A stretch of 64,000 nt of DNA from Siphonodentalium dalli. Lineage: Eukaryota; Mollusca; Scaphopoda; Gadilida; Siphonodentaliidae. The position numbers and the translations under genes are program-made. The notes beneath the pieces are model-generated. The model made no database searches. It was not told the origin of the DNA and saw nothing but the letters and a program-made list of their open reading frames with translations. The stretch covers positions 39,847,549 to 39,911,548 of the forward strand of contig CP136067.1 in assembly GCA_032622095.1 (NCBI GenBank). Direction: 5' to 3'. This document shows, piece by piece, positions 1 to 11,946 of this stretch (within the stretch, counting starts at the first letter, position 1; every line of letters begins with the position of its first letter).

Positions 1-780
1 TGGCGTCTTTAAATCACGATTAGGTTCCTCGTATCATGGATAAGAACGTGTATCAATTTGGTGGAAATTGGCGCTAAAAAAATTGTGCATCAATTTTGGT
101 GCCCCTGTCCCTTTCAATGCAACCCTGACTCGAATGAGGCCACATTTGACAGATAAAAGCCACACCATTAGACTCCTCATACCATGGGAATGATTTTGTA
201 TAAGTGTGGTGGCAATCGGCGACTTATTATCAAATTTAGTGCCCACCCCTCCCAATCTCTTATCCAAAAACAACAATTTGGCGTCGTTAAATCGCACAAT
301 TAGATTCCCTGTATCATGAAGAAGAATATACATCAATTTGGTGGAAATCGGCGCTAAAATTAGTTTGATAAATTTTGGTGCCCCTCTCCCCTTCCGTTCA
401 TCCCTGACTCAAACGACGCCACTTTTGACATATTTAAACCACACCGTTGGATTCTTCATATCATGGGGATGCTTATATGTAAGTTTCGTTGCAATCGGCG
501 ACAGAAAAAGAAATCTGCCCCCCCCCTTCCGGGCACCCCTGACGCGAACGGCGCGACTTTTGCCACATTTAAACCACGCCATTAGATTCCTCATATTATG
601 GGAATGATTATATATAAGTTTGGTGGCAATCGGCGACAAATATTTTTTTGCCCCTCCCCCTTTTCTGCCCCTGACAACAACGGCGTCACTTTAGAAAATT
701 CTAACCCCGACCATTATCTTTCTCGTAAAAAGCTACTCCTAGTAGACCCCTTTTGCATCATCTAGATGGTCCCCTGTGAA
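1..780. repeat. Degenerate tandem array, ~140-bp units
   Basis: Five to six diverged copies of a unit marked by variants of GTGGCAATCGGCGAC recur near 60, 210, 340, 487 and 623, alternating between ...GGCGCT and ...GGCGAC endings, so the true period may be a ~280-bp dimer. Short open frames here run across repeat units and show no protein family. The array ends at an ACAG microsatellite, the layout seen for other tandem-unit elements in this window. Its left edge is outside the window. Confidence 0.75.
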
Positions 781-792
781 TTTCTATAGAAC

Positions 793-819
793 ACAGACAG
801 ACAGACAGACAGACAGACA
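793..819. repeat. (ACAG)n microsatellite
   Basis: Six to seven perfect ACAG/CAGA tetranucleotides close the preceding tandem-unit repeat. Confidence 0.9.
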
Positions 820-895
820 TTCGCAAATATAGATATAGATATTAGGATAATTTTGGGGTGGGTATATGTTCTAAAATTCTTTTCACAATTAAATA

Positions 896-1030
896 TTAAC
901 CCTTTCTATACTGAATGGATTCTCCCATTCAGTTCTAAAAGTATACATTGGAACGTTCTATTATTCATTTAGAGGGATGTTCAGGTAATAGAAGCAGACA
1001 TACATGTAAATCTAAATATACCATCCCTTA
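896..1030 (+). mobile_element. TTAA-type MITE fragment (CCCTTTCTATACTGAATGG end)
   Basis: The stretch begins TTAACCCTTTCTATACTGAATGG and carries AGGGATGTTCAG further in. The same terminus occurs in reverse at 44312, where it reads AGAAAGGGTTAA. Only one end is recognisable here. The TTAA flank suggests piggyBac-type mobilisation, which is inference. Confidence 0.5.
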
Positions 1031-1035
1031 AATAC

Positions 1036-1480
1036 AGAAGGCTACGAAGTAATCTCATAGAAACCTGCAAATATTTACGCAGTCAATATAATTCCATCCC
1101 GGATCAGTTGTTTTAGAAAGCGCAATATACATCGACCAGGGGACATTCATGGAAACTAAACATTTGTTCCAAAAATAAGGACATTCGTAAGTTTTTCTTT
1201 TCAAGCAGAGTATGATCAGAATGGAACTCGTTGCCAAAAATCGTTGTAGAAGCTCCAACACTTCTACACTTTAAAGAACATATCGACGTACATTTGTATC
1301 ACAGGAGATATGAAACAGATTTTTAAAAATTGACTCACATTAATTTTATGCTAATATAATAATTATATGTTGATGGGACTAAAAGTCCGAAAGGACTTTT
1401 TCCTAAATTGATGATTAATTGTATTGTATGCATATTTTATGCATTTTTATCAATTAAATATTATTATGTGAAAAAAAAAT
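1036..1480 (+). pseudogene. 5'-truncated non-LTR retrotransposon (3' end of ORF2 and UTR)
   Basis: Plus-strand translation ending at 1326 gives the C-terminal signature of many LINE reverse transcriptase ORFs: a basic stretch, then SEWNSLPKIVVEAPTLLHFK and EHIDVH shortly before the stop. An in-frame TGA sits where a tryptophan is usual (just before SEWN), and other stops lie upstream, so it is dead. The following AT-rich UTR contains a small hairpin, GGACTAAAAGTCC followed by AAAGGACTTTTTCC. The endonuclease and catalytic RT core are absent, as expected of a 5'-truncated insertion. The clade is uncertain. Confidence 0.65.
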
Positions 1481-1497
1481 ACGAGATCAGAATGATT

Positions 1498-1578
1498 CAT
1501 ATTCATTTATCGGAAATGTTCAAATAATAAGTTCAACATAATGGTAGTTTGTTGAACTTTTAATCTGAACATTTCCCA
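1498..1578. repeat. Foldback repeat (GGAAATGTTCA arms)
   Basis: GGAAATGTTCAAATAATAAG and its near inverted copy ending CTGAACATTTCC face each other around a short centre. A related foldback lies at about 45240-45310. No coding potential. Confidence 0.7.
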
Positions 1579-1821
1579 AGCGCGACTGCAGTCGCTGCGA
1601 TTTTAAATATCTGCATGGTGGGGAAAGTCACTGGTGGAGCACCTACTGCGCATGCCCACGACAAGATCACGGGCATATCGTAGTGTTCAAACAATGTTTG
1701 ATTTTACCAGGAAAATCGTGGCTCGTCCCTGGCAATACGCCCAAACAACGAATTCAACCCATTGGACTTCTTTAAATGAGAAACTTTTAAAGGCACGGAT
1801 TCGCGGTGATGTATATTGCTT

Positions 1822-2136
1822 TTAACCTTTTACCCAACAGAACGGGCCTGTGCCAATGCATTCTCTTAACACATTAAAAATGTAAGAAAAAATGGTAAAA
1901 AGGATTTTTTTTAGGCCAATGCATTCTCTTATATATGCGAGGCGACCTATGGTCGACTCGCATATATAAGAGAATGCATTGGCACAGGGCATAACTGTAA
2001 CCATCACAATGTGGTCAATGAGCCGGTTCCAATGATATCCATATTTGTATGGTTTTATTGAGACAGAGCCAAGATAATTTAGGCTGTTGCAGCTTTATTT
2101 GGCCGTTTTTGGCCGGTTTGTTGGGTAAAGGGTTAA
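1822..2136 (+). mobile_element. TTAA-flanked MITE with 69-nt hairpin module
   Basis: TTAA plus CCTTTTACCCAACA at the left and TGTTGGGTAAAGGGTTAA at the right form short inverted termini. Inside are a left palindrome truncated to its outer arm, an AT-rich spacer, and an intact hairpin at 1915-1983 (33-bp stem, 3-nt loop, one mismatch), then a conserved right region with AGCCGGTTCCAATGATATCC. TTAA duplication with CCCT-type ends is typical of piggyBac-superfamily non-autonomous elements; no transposase is present. Confidence 0.8.
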
Positions 2137-2147
2137 TTATCTGATAC

Positions 2148-2337
2148 CTATGGTCGACTCGCATATATAAGAGAATGCATTGGCACAGGGCATGACTGTA
2201 ACCATCACAATGTGGTCAATGAGCCGGTTCCAATGATATCCATATTTGTATGGTTTTATTGAGACAGAGCCAAGATAATTTAGGCTGTTGCAGCTTTATT
2301 TGGCCGTTTTTGGCCGATTTGTTGGGTAAAGGGTTAA
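2148..2337 (+). mobile_element. Partial second copy of the TTAA MITE (right half)
   Basis: The right half of the preceding MITE, from the hairpin centre to GGGTAAAGGGTTAA, is repeated almost exactly. The two share one TTAA junction region, which looks like a tandem duplication or a failed second insertion. Confidence 0.75.
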
Positions 2338-4270
2338 AACAGTCACACCGTAAATCACCACAAACAGACAGAATATTAAAATATAGACACGCCCTGTTCT
2401 ATACCAAGTTCTATACTAAATTTATTAACCAAGCTTTAGCGAGGCTCGAACCGAATTTAGTGAACGATGTTAAAACATTTCGTACAGAATTGCGACGAAT
2501 TTACGATTTTTACCACATAATAACATTTTTGCGAAGAAAAAGGTCTCGAAACGGCTGGGGTATTGATTTCCTTACCAATGCACAGCCAAATGTCACTCTT
2601 AACAATATCGCAGCGACTGAACAGTCTTCCGACAAAATTCGTTGTGCGATCTTTTGCACCAGCTTTGTTATTCAAAAACATTATAATAACTTATAAATGC
2701 CTATAAATGACAATAACATGATGCCACAATCGCTCCTTCATAACAACATTTCAACTAATTGCATGCTAATTGAGTTGGTTATCGTGTGTCGTCATGCTTA
2801 ATCATTCTCCCGTACAACATAAACGTATGATACAGAATTAGTGCGAAACTGATTTTGAATAATATTTGTGTGAAATATTATTTTGGATTATCCCTCTTTT
2901 ATCCAATTAACAAAACGGTAATGGGTATATACCACTTTATTACACACATTTATAAGGATTTCTTGGTGAATTAAAAGTGATAATGTCACACCTGTGAATT
3001 ACGTCACCGGTGATAGCACGCGATTTTTGACAGTTCCGCTGTAAGCCGGAACTATTTTCACTTTCTACGGCTCAAACATCGTTGAAGTTGAACAGAAACG
3101 AACTGGTAACGATGATGCAGAAGCAGTTAATAAACCGGTAAAATGAAGAAGAATCTTACCATTATCGACTCCGATGATTCGGACGATGTCATATTCCAGT
3201 CAAATGAACTATGGACAATTCCATGTGAACAATAAATTTATCCAGTTCCGATCTGAATTTCCACGTGTTGCTCTTCGAGAGTTTGTTTACGTCGATAATC
3301 AAAATATCGTCACTTCGAAACTTTGTTTTCTACTTTTAGCACGATTTCCAAACATTTCCTGTATGAACCAACATTATTTACACACACCATCAGAATCTTC
3401 ACAATATCCCGTTCCAAGTGCCATGCCTGTTCGGTCAGAATAAACACAATTTTGACAGAAAATTTCCGAAACTTTAAAAATGAATCGCACCAAAGTGAGT
3501 CAAATTATGAGGTCAATCGGTATCGTTACGTCACAATTATTTAAATTATGTGTCCATCCGCGTAACTGCACGCGCAACTGTACGTTGGGGTTCAAAATGG
3601 GAGAATCAGCCGATCTGGGCTTATTTTGTCACATCTTCTCTTTAGAATTAGCAACTTTTAGTGGTTGAAAGTGTGTAATAAACAGAATAATCAATTGGTT
3701 TCGATGATAACGTGACATAATTCACTCGGGTAGCCGGTCCTATTTACCAGGCCCGGCTCCCCTCGTGAATTATGTCACGTAATCATCGAAACCAATTGAT
3801 TACTCTCTATATATATAATAGTGGAATTCAGGATGTGCCTGATCTGGTACACGTCGATCACTACAATAGTGAAATTCAGGATGTGCCTGACCTGTTCTTG
3901 AAAAGTTCATCTCCCGTCGATCCGTTACTGGGATGAATAGTTGAACCACTAATAGTGGTCCACTATATACACATTTTCTGGTTTTCCCATACCATTCAGG
4001 TTCGTTTAGTCAGTTGCGCGATTTCTCAGGATTATATACATCTTATTATTGAAATAATGTATATAAATTATGACATTTGATGATTGTGTAATCAATATTA
4101 GATATATTTTGTACCAAATATACTTAACATTGCATATACATACATGTTTGTACATATACCTCATCTCCGATAACGGAGGAATAATATAATCTGTCAAATC
4201 AACCGTCTGTATCTGTATTTGCAGATATTGCAGTGCAGGAACCTTTCGGAAGCCTCCAGTCATGGAAATG
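2338..4270. other. No recognisable gene; old repeat and a foldback
   Basis: I see no supported gene. An open frame up to 2696 begins inside the MITE and has no family signature. Positions 2580-2900 resemble 49195-49520 (shared CTCTTAACAATAT and CACAATCGCT blocks), so this is an old dispersed repeat. A ~50-bp-arm foldback lies at 3689-3806. Short tandem copies of GTGGAATTCAGGATGTGCCTG lie near 3830-3890, and a related copy is near 52855. Confidence 0.5.
3689..3806. repeat. Foldback element
   Basis: AATCAATTGGTTTCGATGAT...GTGACATAATTCAC is repeated in inverted orientation after a ~30-nt GC-rich centre. The arms are nearly perfect. It is a MITE-like palindrome with no ORF. Confidence 0.85.
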
Positions 4271-4590
4271 TTAACCCTTTACCCAACATAACGGCCCTGT
4301 GCCAATGCATTCTCTTATATATGCGAGTCGACCATAGGTCGCCTCGCGTATATAAGAGAATGCAGTGGCTTAACACATATTAAAAATGATAAAATTGTCA
4401 AAGAATGTAGAAAAATATTATAAAAATGGTTAAAAAATGTAAGAAAAAATTATAAAATTGTTAAAGAATGTAAGAAAAAATGGTAAAAAGTATTAAAAAA
4501 TTAATTGTTTTTAGGCCAATGCATTCTCTTTTATATGCGAGGCGACCTATGGTCGACTCGCATATATAAGAGAATGCATTGGCACATTGC
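4271..4590 (+). mobile_element. TTAA MITE, left part with both hairpins
   Basis: Starts TTAACCCTTTACCCAACA, then hairpin, AT spacer with repeated AAAGAATGTAAGAAAAA, then a second hairpin in reverse-complement orientation. The normal right terminus is missing; the sequence continues instead into the 4590-4975 block, which is shared with 17.8 kb. Confidence 0.8.
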
Positions 4591-4975
4591 ATAACTGTAA
4601 CTTTTCCAGGTGCTACCACAACTTTATAACCCTGTGGTGACTGCAGTAGCTTTCTTTAACGTGCACACACACCGAGGCGTGTACATGGGTCAGCCATTAA
4701 TGTCCGCGCCCAATCGGACAGCGTACTGCATCCACGACAACATGGTGGAAGTCGGAATTTTGCATTCGGATCTGTATTCAGTGATCTCGAATGAGACTTT
4801 TCAGCCTGACAAACTTGGTATCTGTACGAGTTCTGATTTTTGTCAGAATACCCTAACCAGGTTGCGATCCCCGGTCCGTTAGCACGCGAGACCAGTATCG
4901 GCCACCATAACCCACATATCAATACGCTCCGGAAGACACTGCACCAAGCGTCATAAAATCATTCATGTAAATATG
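4590..4975 (+). repeat. Possible gene fragment carried by the MITE (inverted copy at 17.75-18.14 kb)
   Basis: About 385 bp occur here and, in inverted orientation, at about 17745-18140, very similar, with the same junction to the MITE hairpin (CATAACTGTAACTT then a CCAG|GTGCTACC acceptor-like site). One frame, open from the acceptor-like site, includes the segment GVYMGQPLMSAPNRTAYCIH and stays open for about 90 codons here. In the 17.8-kb copy about 25 bp of extra sequence follows this segment. I do not recognise the protein. The shared position and open frame suggest an exon fragment picked up by the element, but chance openness is possible. Confidence 0.5.
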
Positions 4976-5639
4976 ATCGAATTATCACCTGCCATCTTGT
5001 CAACATTTTGTATACTTAACTGTTTGTATAGGGAGAGGGGCTTCGCAAGTTCATAAGTTGACATTGACAACACTTCTGTTCCGATCCCTTTTGTATTATT
5101 TTATGGAAATCAAATGTTTCAAGTCATATAATCTGTCTGAGTGTCTGTCTGTATATATACATGTTATACAGCCGTATTATCAAAACACCTCTCCAAAATG
5201 ATTAGTAGCCTGTTTAATGTATATGATAACCCATTAAATAACGGAAGGGTTAAATAGGAATTAGTCACGTGGCTAAGTAGCTTAATGTCAAGACCACTCG
5301 AGCAAACCGGGGCAAGTACCCGCTCAATAAGGTTCAATTAGCAACAATTGGATATCACGCAAATGGAGGTAATTACGCAAAGTTGCACTCTCATAATTTT
5401 CCAAATGAGCGATCAGGACGTTTCTTACTTCTTCACCATGATATATTTAGGAACAACTGTGTGCATACATTAATCTCTTATGGGCATAATATACCAAATT
5501 CGCATCAGAGTTACAAAATACGTCACAAAATAAGGCAGCAGCTTTATTTGCCTCCCGGTTGGCAAATATAAATGTGTTCTGAAAATCGTTATTGACCATC
5601 AGGATGGCAAATAACAATCCGGATAGCAAATCACCATTT

Positions 5640-6890
5640 AAAAAATACTATTTTGGGAACCTCTACCCTATTTAAACACACCAGGAACTGAACGGATGGT
5701 GTGTCCAAAGGTAGATCTAACAGAACACACATAATTTATATGGATGGGAAGGCTACTACAGGCAATACAGAATTTATATGGATGTGACGGCTACGAAAGT
5801 ATGGAACACTTTGCAAAAAAGGAATGGTAACTAAGAAGGCGATTTTTCGATGGTTTTGAGGACCCCCTACCTATTTGAAGTCTTAAACACACCACGAACT
5901 GAACGGAAGGTGTGGCCAAAGGCAGATCTAACAGAACATATATAATGTATATGGGTGGGATGGCTACTACCAGGAATTACAGAATGTATATGGAGGTGAC
6001 GGCTATCAAAAGTATGGGACACTTTGCAAAAAGAGAATGGTAAATAAGAAAGGCGATTTTTCGATGGTATTGAGGACCCCCTACCTATTTGAATTCTTGA
6101 ACACCACACGAATTGGCGGTAAATGCTCTCAATATTAAAAGATGGTGTTGACAATTAAAGTTAGATCTATAACATAAAATACAGACTTTACGTGGATGTG
6201 ATGGCTAGGAAATACATAATTTAAATCGATGTGTCGGCTATCGAAAGTATGGGGCACTGGAACTTTGCAAAACGAGGGTGGCAAATAAAAAATGAGATTT
6301 CCCTATGGTTTGGGACCCCTAACCTAGTTGAATTCTTGAACACACCACGAACTCGCGCTAAATGCTCTCAATATTATACAAATGTAAACATATATGGATG
6401 TGAGGGCTACCGGATGCATGGGGCACTTAGTGAAAAGAGGATAGCAAATAAAAAGGCGATTTTTCGATGGGTTTGAGTACCCCGCTACCCGATTTGAATT
6501 CTCGAACACACCACGAACTGGAGATGAAATTAATGCTCTTAATATTAACTGAGGGTGTGGACAAAAGATTGATATACCAGGAAATACATAAGTTATATGG
6601 AAGTGGAGGCTATCGAAATCATGGGGACTGGCACTGTGCAAAACGAGGATGGCAAATAAGAAAGGCGATTTTCGATTGTTTGGGGACCCCATAGCCTATT
6701 CTAATTCTTGAAAACAGCATGAACTGGGGCATATTAGATATGCCCTCAATATTAACTGATGGTATGGACCGATATATCATAAACTACACAGTTTATATGG
6801 ATTGAATGGTTATCAAAAGCAAGGGTCACACTACAAAAAGAGGATGGCAAATAACGATTTTGATGGCAGTTTGGCAGCCAGATGGCAATT
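5640..6890. repeat. Tandem array of ~165-240-bp units
   Basis: Units carry GGACCCCCTACCTATTTGAA, AACACACCACGAACTG, a TTATATGGATGTGA-like motif and TTTGCAAAAAGAGGATGGCA. Starts recur near 5654, 5858, 6071, 6310, 6474 and 6680. Copies vary in length and identity, so the array is old. Open frames on both strands cross units and are not credible genes. Confidence 0.85.
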
Positions 6891-7053
6891 AGTCACTACC
6901 ATAAAAGATTACTGGTTCCAAATCGTCTCAGCAAACCGTGTGTGTAACTCACGACCAAATTTGTACGACTCACTTTCTGAAAATCTATTCCAGATTAAGT
7001 TTATATATCATGTAATATAGAGCCTACACTGAACCGACATTTCAGTATATACT

Positions 7054-7449
7054 TTAACCCTTTACCCAACAACGGCCCTGTGCCAATGCATTCTCTTATA
7101 TATGCGAGTCGACCATAGGTCGCCTCGCATATATAAGAGAATGCATTGGCTTAACATATTAAAAATGATAAAAATGTAAGAAAAAATTATAAAATTGTTG
7201 TAAGAAAAAAAGGTAAAAAGTGTTTAGGCCAATGCATTCTCTTATATATGCGAGGCGACCTATGGTCGACTCGCATATATAAGAGAATGCATTGGCACAG
7301 GGCATAACTGTAACCATCACAATGTGGTCAATGAACCGGTTCCAATGATATCCATATTTGTATGGTGTTATTGAGACAGACCGAAGATATTTTAGGCTGT
7401 TGAAGCTTTATTTGGGCGTTTTTGGCCGGTTTGTTGGGTAAAGGGTTAA
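7054..7449 (+). mobile_element. Complete 396-bp TTAA MITE
   Basis: The cleanest copy of the family. TTAACCCTTTACCCAACA at the left and TGTTGGGTAAAGGGTTAA at the right, with TTAA on both sides, enclose two oppositely oriented 69-nt hairpins separated by an AT-rich spacer, plus a ~120-bp right subterminal region ending in GTTTTTGGCCGGTTTG. It has no ORF. The TTAA target and CCCT-type ends fit a piggyBac-type non-autonomous element. Confidence 0.9.
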
Positions 7450-7550
7450 TACATAAATTCAATGTGTTTGTTTACAAGTCGTCGTGTCCAACACTAGTAA
7501 TCGTCAATAGCAATATTGTTTTATTACATATATAGAATACTAGCTGATGT

Positions 7551-8075
7551 GCCCGACTTCGTCCGGGCTATTTAGGGATTTCTTTGTGATTGCCTCCGTC
7601 TGTGAAGCATATACAGCGTCGGTTCAGAAACATGCCTATATGAGTGTATATGAGCGAGGTCAAGGTGGAGGACACGGTCGCACGTGAAATTGGACCCGCC
7701 CAAATTGTTCCCTGATCAAAGTAGGCCTACATAAAAAATTGAGTCGGATCGGTCGAGTTCCAGAAACATGCCAATATCAGCGTATGTGAGCGAGGTCAAG
7801 GCCAAGGTCGCACGTGAAATTAGACCCGGGATCAAAGTAGGCCTACATACCAAATTGAGTCGGATCGGTCGAGGTCCAGAAACATGCCAATATCAGCGTA
7901 TGTGAGCGAGGTAAAGGTCAAAAACACGGTCGCACGTGAATTTGGACCCGCCCATATTGTTCCTGTGATCAAAGTAGGTCTACATGTCAAATTTGTGTCG
8001 GATCGGTGGAGCAGTTTTCGAGTCTATAACACACATGCACACACATGCAGACATATATAATATTATATCTCACCT
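7551..8075. repeat. Tandem-unit element with CCCGACTTCGTCCGGGC head
   Basis: Begins CTAGCTGATGTGCCCGACTT followed by the second arm of a stable hairpin (CGTCCGGGC), then about four ~115-bp tandem units (CAGAAACATGCC, GAGCGAGGTCAAGG, CACGGTCGCACGTGAA, GTCGGATCGGTCGAG) and an ACACACATGCA tail. The same head begins elements at 36875 and, inverted, at 47618 and 48296, although their tandem units differ. Confidence 0.8.
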
Positions 8076-8637
8076 GACTACACCTTGCACGATGCTTGTT
8101 GCAATATCGGTATATCATTAGATTTATTGGTGAATTGTAATGATCTTACAAATGTCCGATTATAACTATCCAATGTATTTTAAATAGTTTGTCCGTTTAG
8201 TTGGCAAGCGACCAGTCCTAATTTTGTAATACCAGTAGACGTTATTTATAACTTCCTTTCCGTTTTTTAAAAGTTCGCCAAAATGTCTTTGCTAATGACG
8301 TTTTTAGAAATAAATGCATGAATCACGAAGAGATGCTGTTAGATGTAACTAATAACAAAAATAGTAAAATCTGAGACCGATTTCCAAAATTCACGGTAAA
8401 TAAAAATGTGACAAAATCAGACACAGAAATTGTGAGAGAATTGACACCAATGTTCGATATAATATAATAAATAATGAATGTCTTGTCGTTGACTATGCCA
8501 AAATAGTGGTCCACTCCAAGCCATTCATTATCTATATAATAGATGTCACTTAAACCGTTTATGTCCGTCAGGGGGATTTGATCATCTACTGGGCGAGGCT
8601 CCGTAGAGTCCAAAATATGTAAAATCCCCCGAGGCAA

Positions 8638-8730
8638 GCAGAATGAGGTCCCCAGAGGGTGAATTTGGTGATGCTATTCAGCTATGCAGGATAGCGTCAC
8701 TAAATTCACCTTCTTGGGACCTCATTCTGA
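8638..8730. repeat. Foldback element, ~38-bp arms
   Basis: AGAATGAGGTCCC...GGTGAATTTGGTGATGCTAT is mirrored by ATAGCGTCACTAAATTCACC...GGGACCTCATTCT around a ~13-nt centre. Confidence 0.85.
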
Positions 8731-8973
8731 AAATGCCCGGCACCATATTTTCATGCCGGCGGATTGTCGATGACTCAAAGTATAATAACATTTAGCCCTG
8801 GTTCACGTGACAAAGATCAAGAAATCAATGATATAAGCGTATTATGGGGTGATCAGGTAGTTAGATATTCATTAGATATTCATTTGTCCATTTTATTGAC
8901 CATTGATTTTTAAATCAAGTGGTGATTTCCCCGTGTTATATTGTATTGTACGCTAATATTGTGATCTAATACA

Positions 8974-9753
8974 TTGTACAACTGGACGTCGCATATTTCT
9001 TACATGTCCTGGAATATTCAAGGTATGTCTGACAAACTAAGACCTGATGCAAATCTAATTGATACAATATCTAAATATAATTTCATCACACTGTCAGAAA
9101 CATGGCACGAATCATCAGATGATTTGAAAATACCGGGTTATAGGGTGTTTGAACTTTCTAGAAACTGTCGTGGAGGCCTCGCCTTGTATTACAGAGAAAC
9201 GTTCTCACAATGGTACAAAGGGAAAACATGTATAGACGATATGGTTCTTTGGACAACTTTTTATGGGGCAATGTTTGGTCTCCCGCGAGATCTTGTAATA
9301 GTTTCGGTGTATATACCACCATCAAATTCTTCTTATTGGCATACCAACGACCATGAATATTGTATATTTGATAAACTAAAAACGGCATTGAGCAATTCCC
9401 ACCCAGATGACTTTGTCGTGTTGGCGGGCGATTGGAACTCCCGCTGTGCAACTCTCGCTGATCACATTACTAATGACGATGATGGGCACGTGCCACTTCC
9501 GGATGATTACGAGTTAGACGAAAGCAAACCACGCCTAAGTATGGATACAACAGTAAATACCTTCGGGCGCAAATTAATCTCACTGTGCAAGTCAACAAGT
9601 GTGCGAATCATAAACGGACGCACTGTGGGCGACTGCCTGCCAAGGTGCATTCACCAGCTACCAATACAATGGGGCCAGTGTGGTGGACTACATGCTCGTA
9701 AAAGCAAAACACATATCCACAGTAGACTATTTCTGCATAAAGGAACCCAATGA
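8974..9753 (+). pseudogene. LINE apurinic/apyrimidinic-type endonuclease domain
   Basis: The frame opens with SYMSWNIQGMSDKL, the N-terminal endonuclease/exonuclease/phosphatase motif. It continues with LSETW (metal-binding glutamate), VSVYIPP, and LAGDWNSR (the catalytic GDxN motif). In a working LINE this enzyme nicks the target to prime reverse transcription. The frame is lost after residue ~225; the last endonuclease motif, SDHCQLSA, is in the next frame beginning about 9680, so one frameshift splits the domain. Confidence 0.85.
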
Positions 9754-10996
9754 ATTGTCAGACCACTGCCAATTATCCGCCCACATTAAAGTCGCGAACA
9801 AAATTGATAAACAGGGAAACAATAGACATAATTTTCAAGCGTTAAATTGCAAACGCATATGGACAACGAAGAGCAAAGATCGTGCAGTAGCCACCGCATC
9901 CAGCATGATTATCAGACAAAGATTAGCAAACTTTCGAACTAAAGATTATGCAATGACTGCGAGTGGTACAGAGGCATGCGTATTAGATATGGCAATTATA
10001 CACAGAAATACCAATAATCAATGTACTAAACCTATTAAAACAACTGATAAAAATATTAGACCGAAGAAACGTAAATGGTTTGATATGGACTGCACACATG
10101 TAAAGAAAGAAATGACGACTTCGTTTCGTGACATGAAAAAATCTCCATTTGATCGACAACTCATTTTGCGCTATTTCAAAGCCAAAAAGAAATACAAGAA
10201 ACTAACTAAATACAAATATAAAACATATATTCAGACTATGATCGATAAGCTGAGAGAGGTGGAAAATAGGAGCCCAAAAGAATACTGGAAAATAATAAAT
10301 TGCTTGACGGCCAGAAAGAGACAGACATCATTAGAACCGGACCCCGATACACTTGTTGAGTTTTTAAAGACATTGTACGATAATGCAACTCCAAATATAA
10401 ACTACATCCAATCCGATGAATGGGAACCAAAACTTGAACACCACTTGAATAATAGCCCCATAAGCAAAGCCGAAGTCCTGTCAAATCTATCTCAACTGAA
10501 AAATAATAAATCATCCGGCCCCGACAATATATCAAACGAATTCCTCAAAACGGTGGCACCTCTGATGTTAGACGAAGTAACGAAACTTTTCAATCAGGTA
10601 CTTCTCTCAGGATATTACCCACAGGAATGGAGCAAATCCGTGCTCTCAGCAATATACAAAAAAGGGGATCAGCGGGATCCGAATAACTATAGAGCAATAG
10701 CTATTAGCAATACTATTGGAAAACTTTTCAACAAAATTATCAACAATCGAATCAATACATATCTTGATGAAAATGGAATAATTAGTAATAACCAATTTGG
10801 ATTCTGGAAAAATCATGGGACACAAGAATGCATGTTTGTGTTAAAATCTATTATAGACAAATATAAAAGCAAGCGCAAACCCGTATATCTAGCATTTATC
10901 GATTTAAAAAAAAGCATTTGATTCCATAAACAGGGAGTTGCTATTCGAGAAAGTGATGAATATTCAAATAGGGGGAAATATTCTAAACATTTTGCG
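9680..10996 (+). pseudogene. LINE reverse transcriptase, N-terminal half
   Basis: This frame starts with the endonuclease C-terminus and a basic linker, then enters the RT fingers: LKNNKSSGPDNISNEFLK (RT motif 1), WSKSVLSAIYKKGDQRDPNNYR (motif 2), NNQFGFWKNHGTQE (motif 2a), and YLAFIDLKK (motif A region). An extra A in the AAAAAAAA run at about 10905 shifts the frame; the expected continuation is readable one frame over as far as the insertion at 11011. Intact it would copy the element RNA into DNA. Confidence 0.85.
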
Positions 10997-11010
10997 CTCA
11001 ATATATAGTT

Positions 11011-11932
11011 GGTGTAAACATATTTATTTCTCTAAATCATGCACATTAATTAACAGAGTTGTATAATATACATAAAGACAATTATTTTAGAGAATGGGAT
11101 TTGGCAGAAAGTGTGATGCTTATATTAGCCATTTCCCCATCTTTGTCATACACATGTGGTGGTGTCTTTATTGCTTTTTCATAATGTTCTTTTCCCAGTT
11201 AGATCTTGTTTTTGTTTAAATTTTACTATCTTATTATTATCATTGTCAGCCGTCTGGGGCATAGACTGTCCAACAGTTACCCATAATAATGGGTCACTGT
11301 TGGGCAGTCCACGCATCAGTTGAACTGAATTGTTACTACCTGTTTGTTTGTTTGTGACCTGACCATTGACCCCACTCGGTCAGTTTACAATAAGCATAGC
11401 ATAATTAACGTTTCACGATCGATACGACAAGAGTGATGCATTGTATGTATATACTTATTACGAGCAACTCTAGGTTATCATGCCCGAAGACAGAATAGGA
11501 AATAAGAGATATTTTCTAGTTTTCTGAGTTGTGCTGTATATTTAGTCACTTCTATGTGATAATGGGCCTTTGTACACTCGCCTTGTTTCGTGTATGAGCA
11601 GGAATTACCATTTATTTATTTGTATTTATTTATACTTATTTAAACTTATTTAAACTTATTTAAACTTATTTATACGTATTTATACGGAGAGCGACTTGGG
11701 TAAAGTTCAATTTGAGAATCGTTTAGACAACAATATAAATTTTTGAACCTTCAGAAATATATCTATATTCTCTTCCAGTGATACTTCGCTGTTTCCATGT
11801 AGCAGGGTTGCTATGCCTGGTCGGGTTATTAACCCTGCGAAGCACCTATTTCTTTCAGCAGAGAACCTGCGACAATAAAAAAGAAAATGTTCTGCTGTTT
11901 CTTCGGTACCACATATACATAACGGATTATCT
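11011..11932 (-). mobile_element. Second, 5'-truncated LINE inserted antisense, with 14-bp target duplication
   Basis: The 14-mer CTCAATATATAGTT is duplicated exactly at 10997-11010 and 11933-11946, flanking the insertion. On the minus strand from about 11932 the insert encodes only the C-terminal zinc-knuckle-like region of a LINE protein: CICGTEETAEHFLFYCRRF (Cys, Cys, His, Cys), ending at 11707. The rest is 3' UTR with 11- to 12-bp AATAAGTTTAA repeats around 11605-11680. It is a textbook target-primed insertion, later than the host LINE. Confidence 0.9.
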
Positions 11933-11946
11933 CTCAATATATAGTT

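Noticed and set aside
1-640. Several 75-100 codon frames at the left end
   Set aside because: They cross degenerate tandem units on both strands; no conserved residues.
7551-7590. Hammerhead ribozyme
   Set aside because: CTGATG and a stem are present, but the GAAA strand and cleavage-site helix are missing; kept only as a weak note in the findings.
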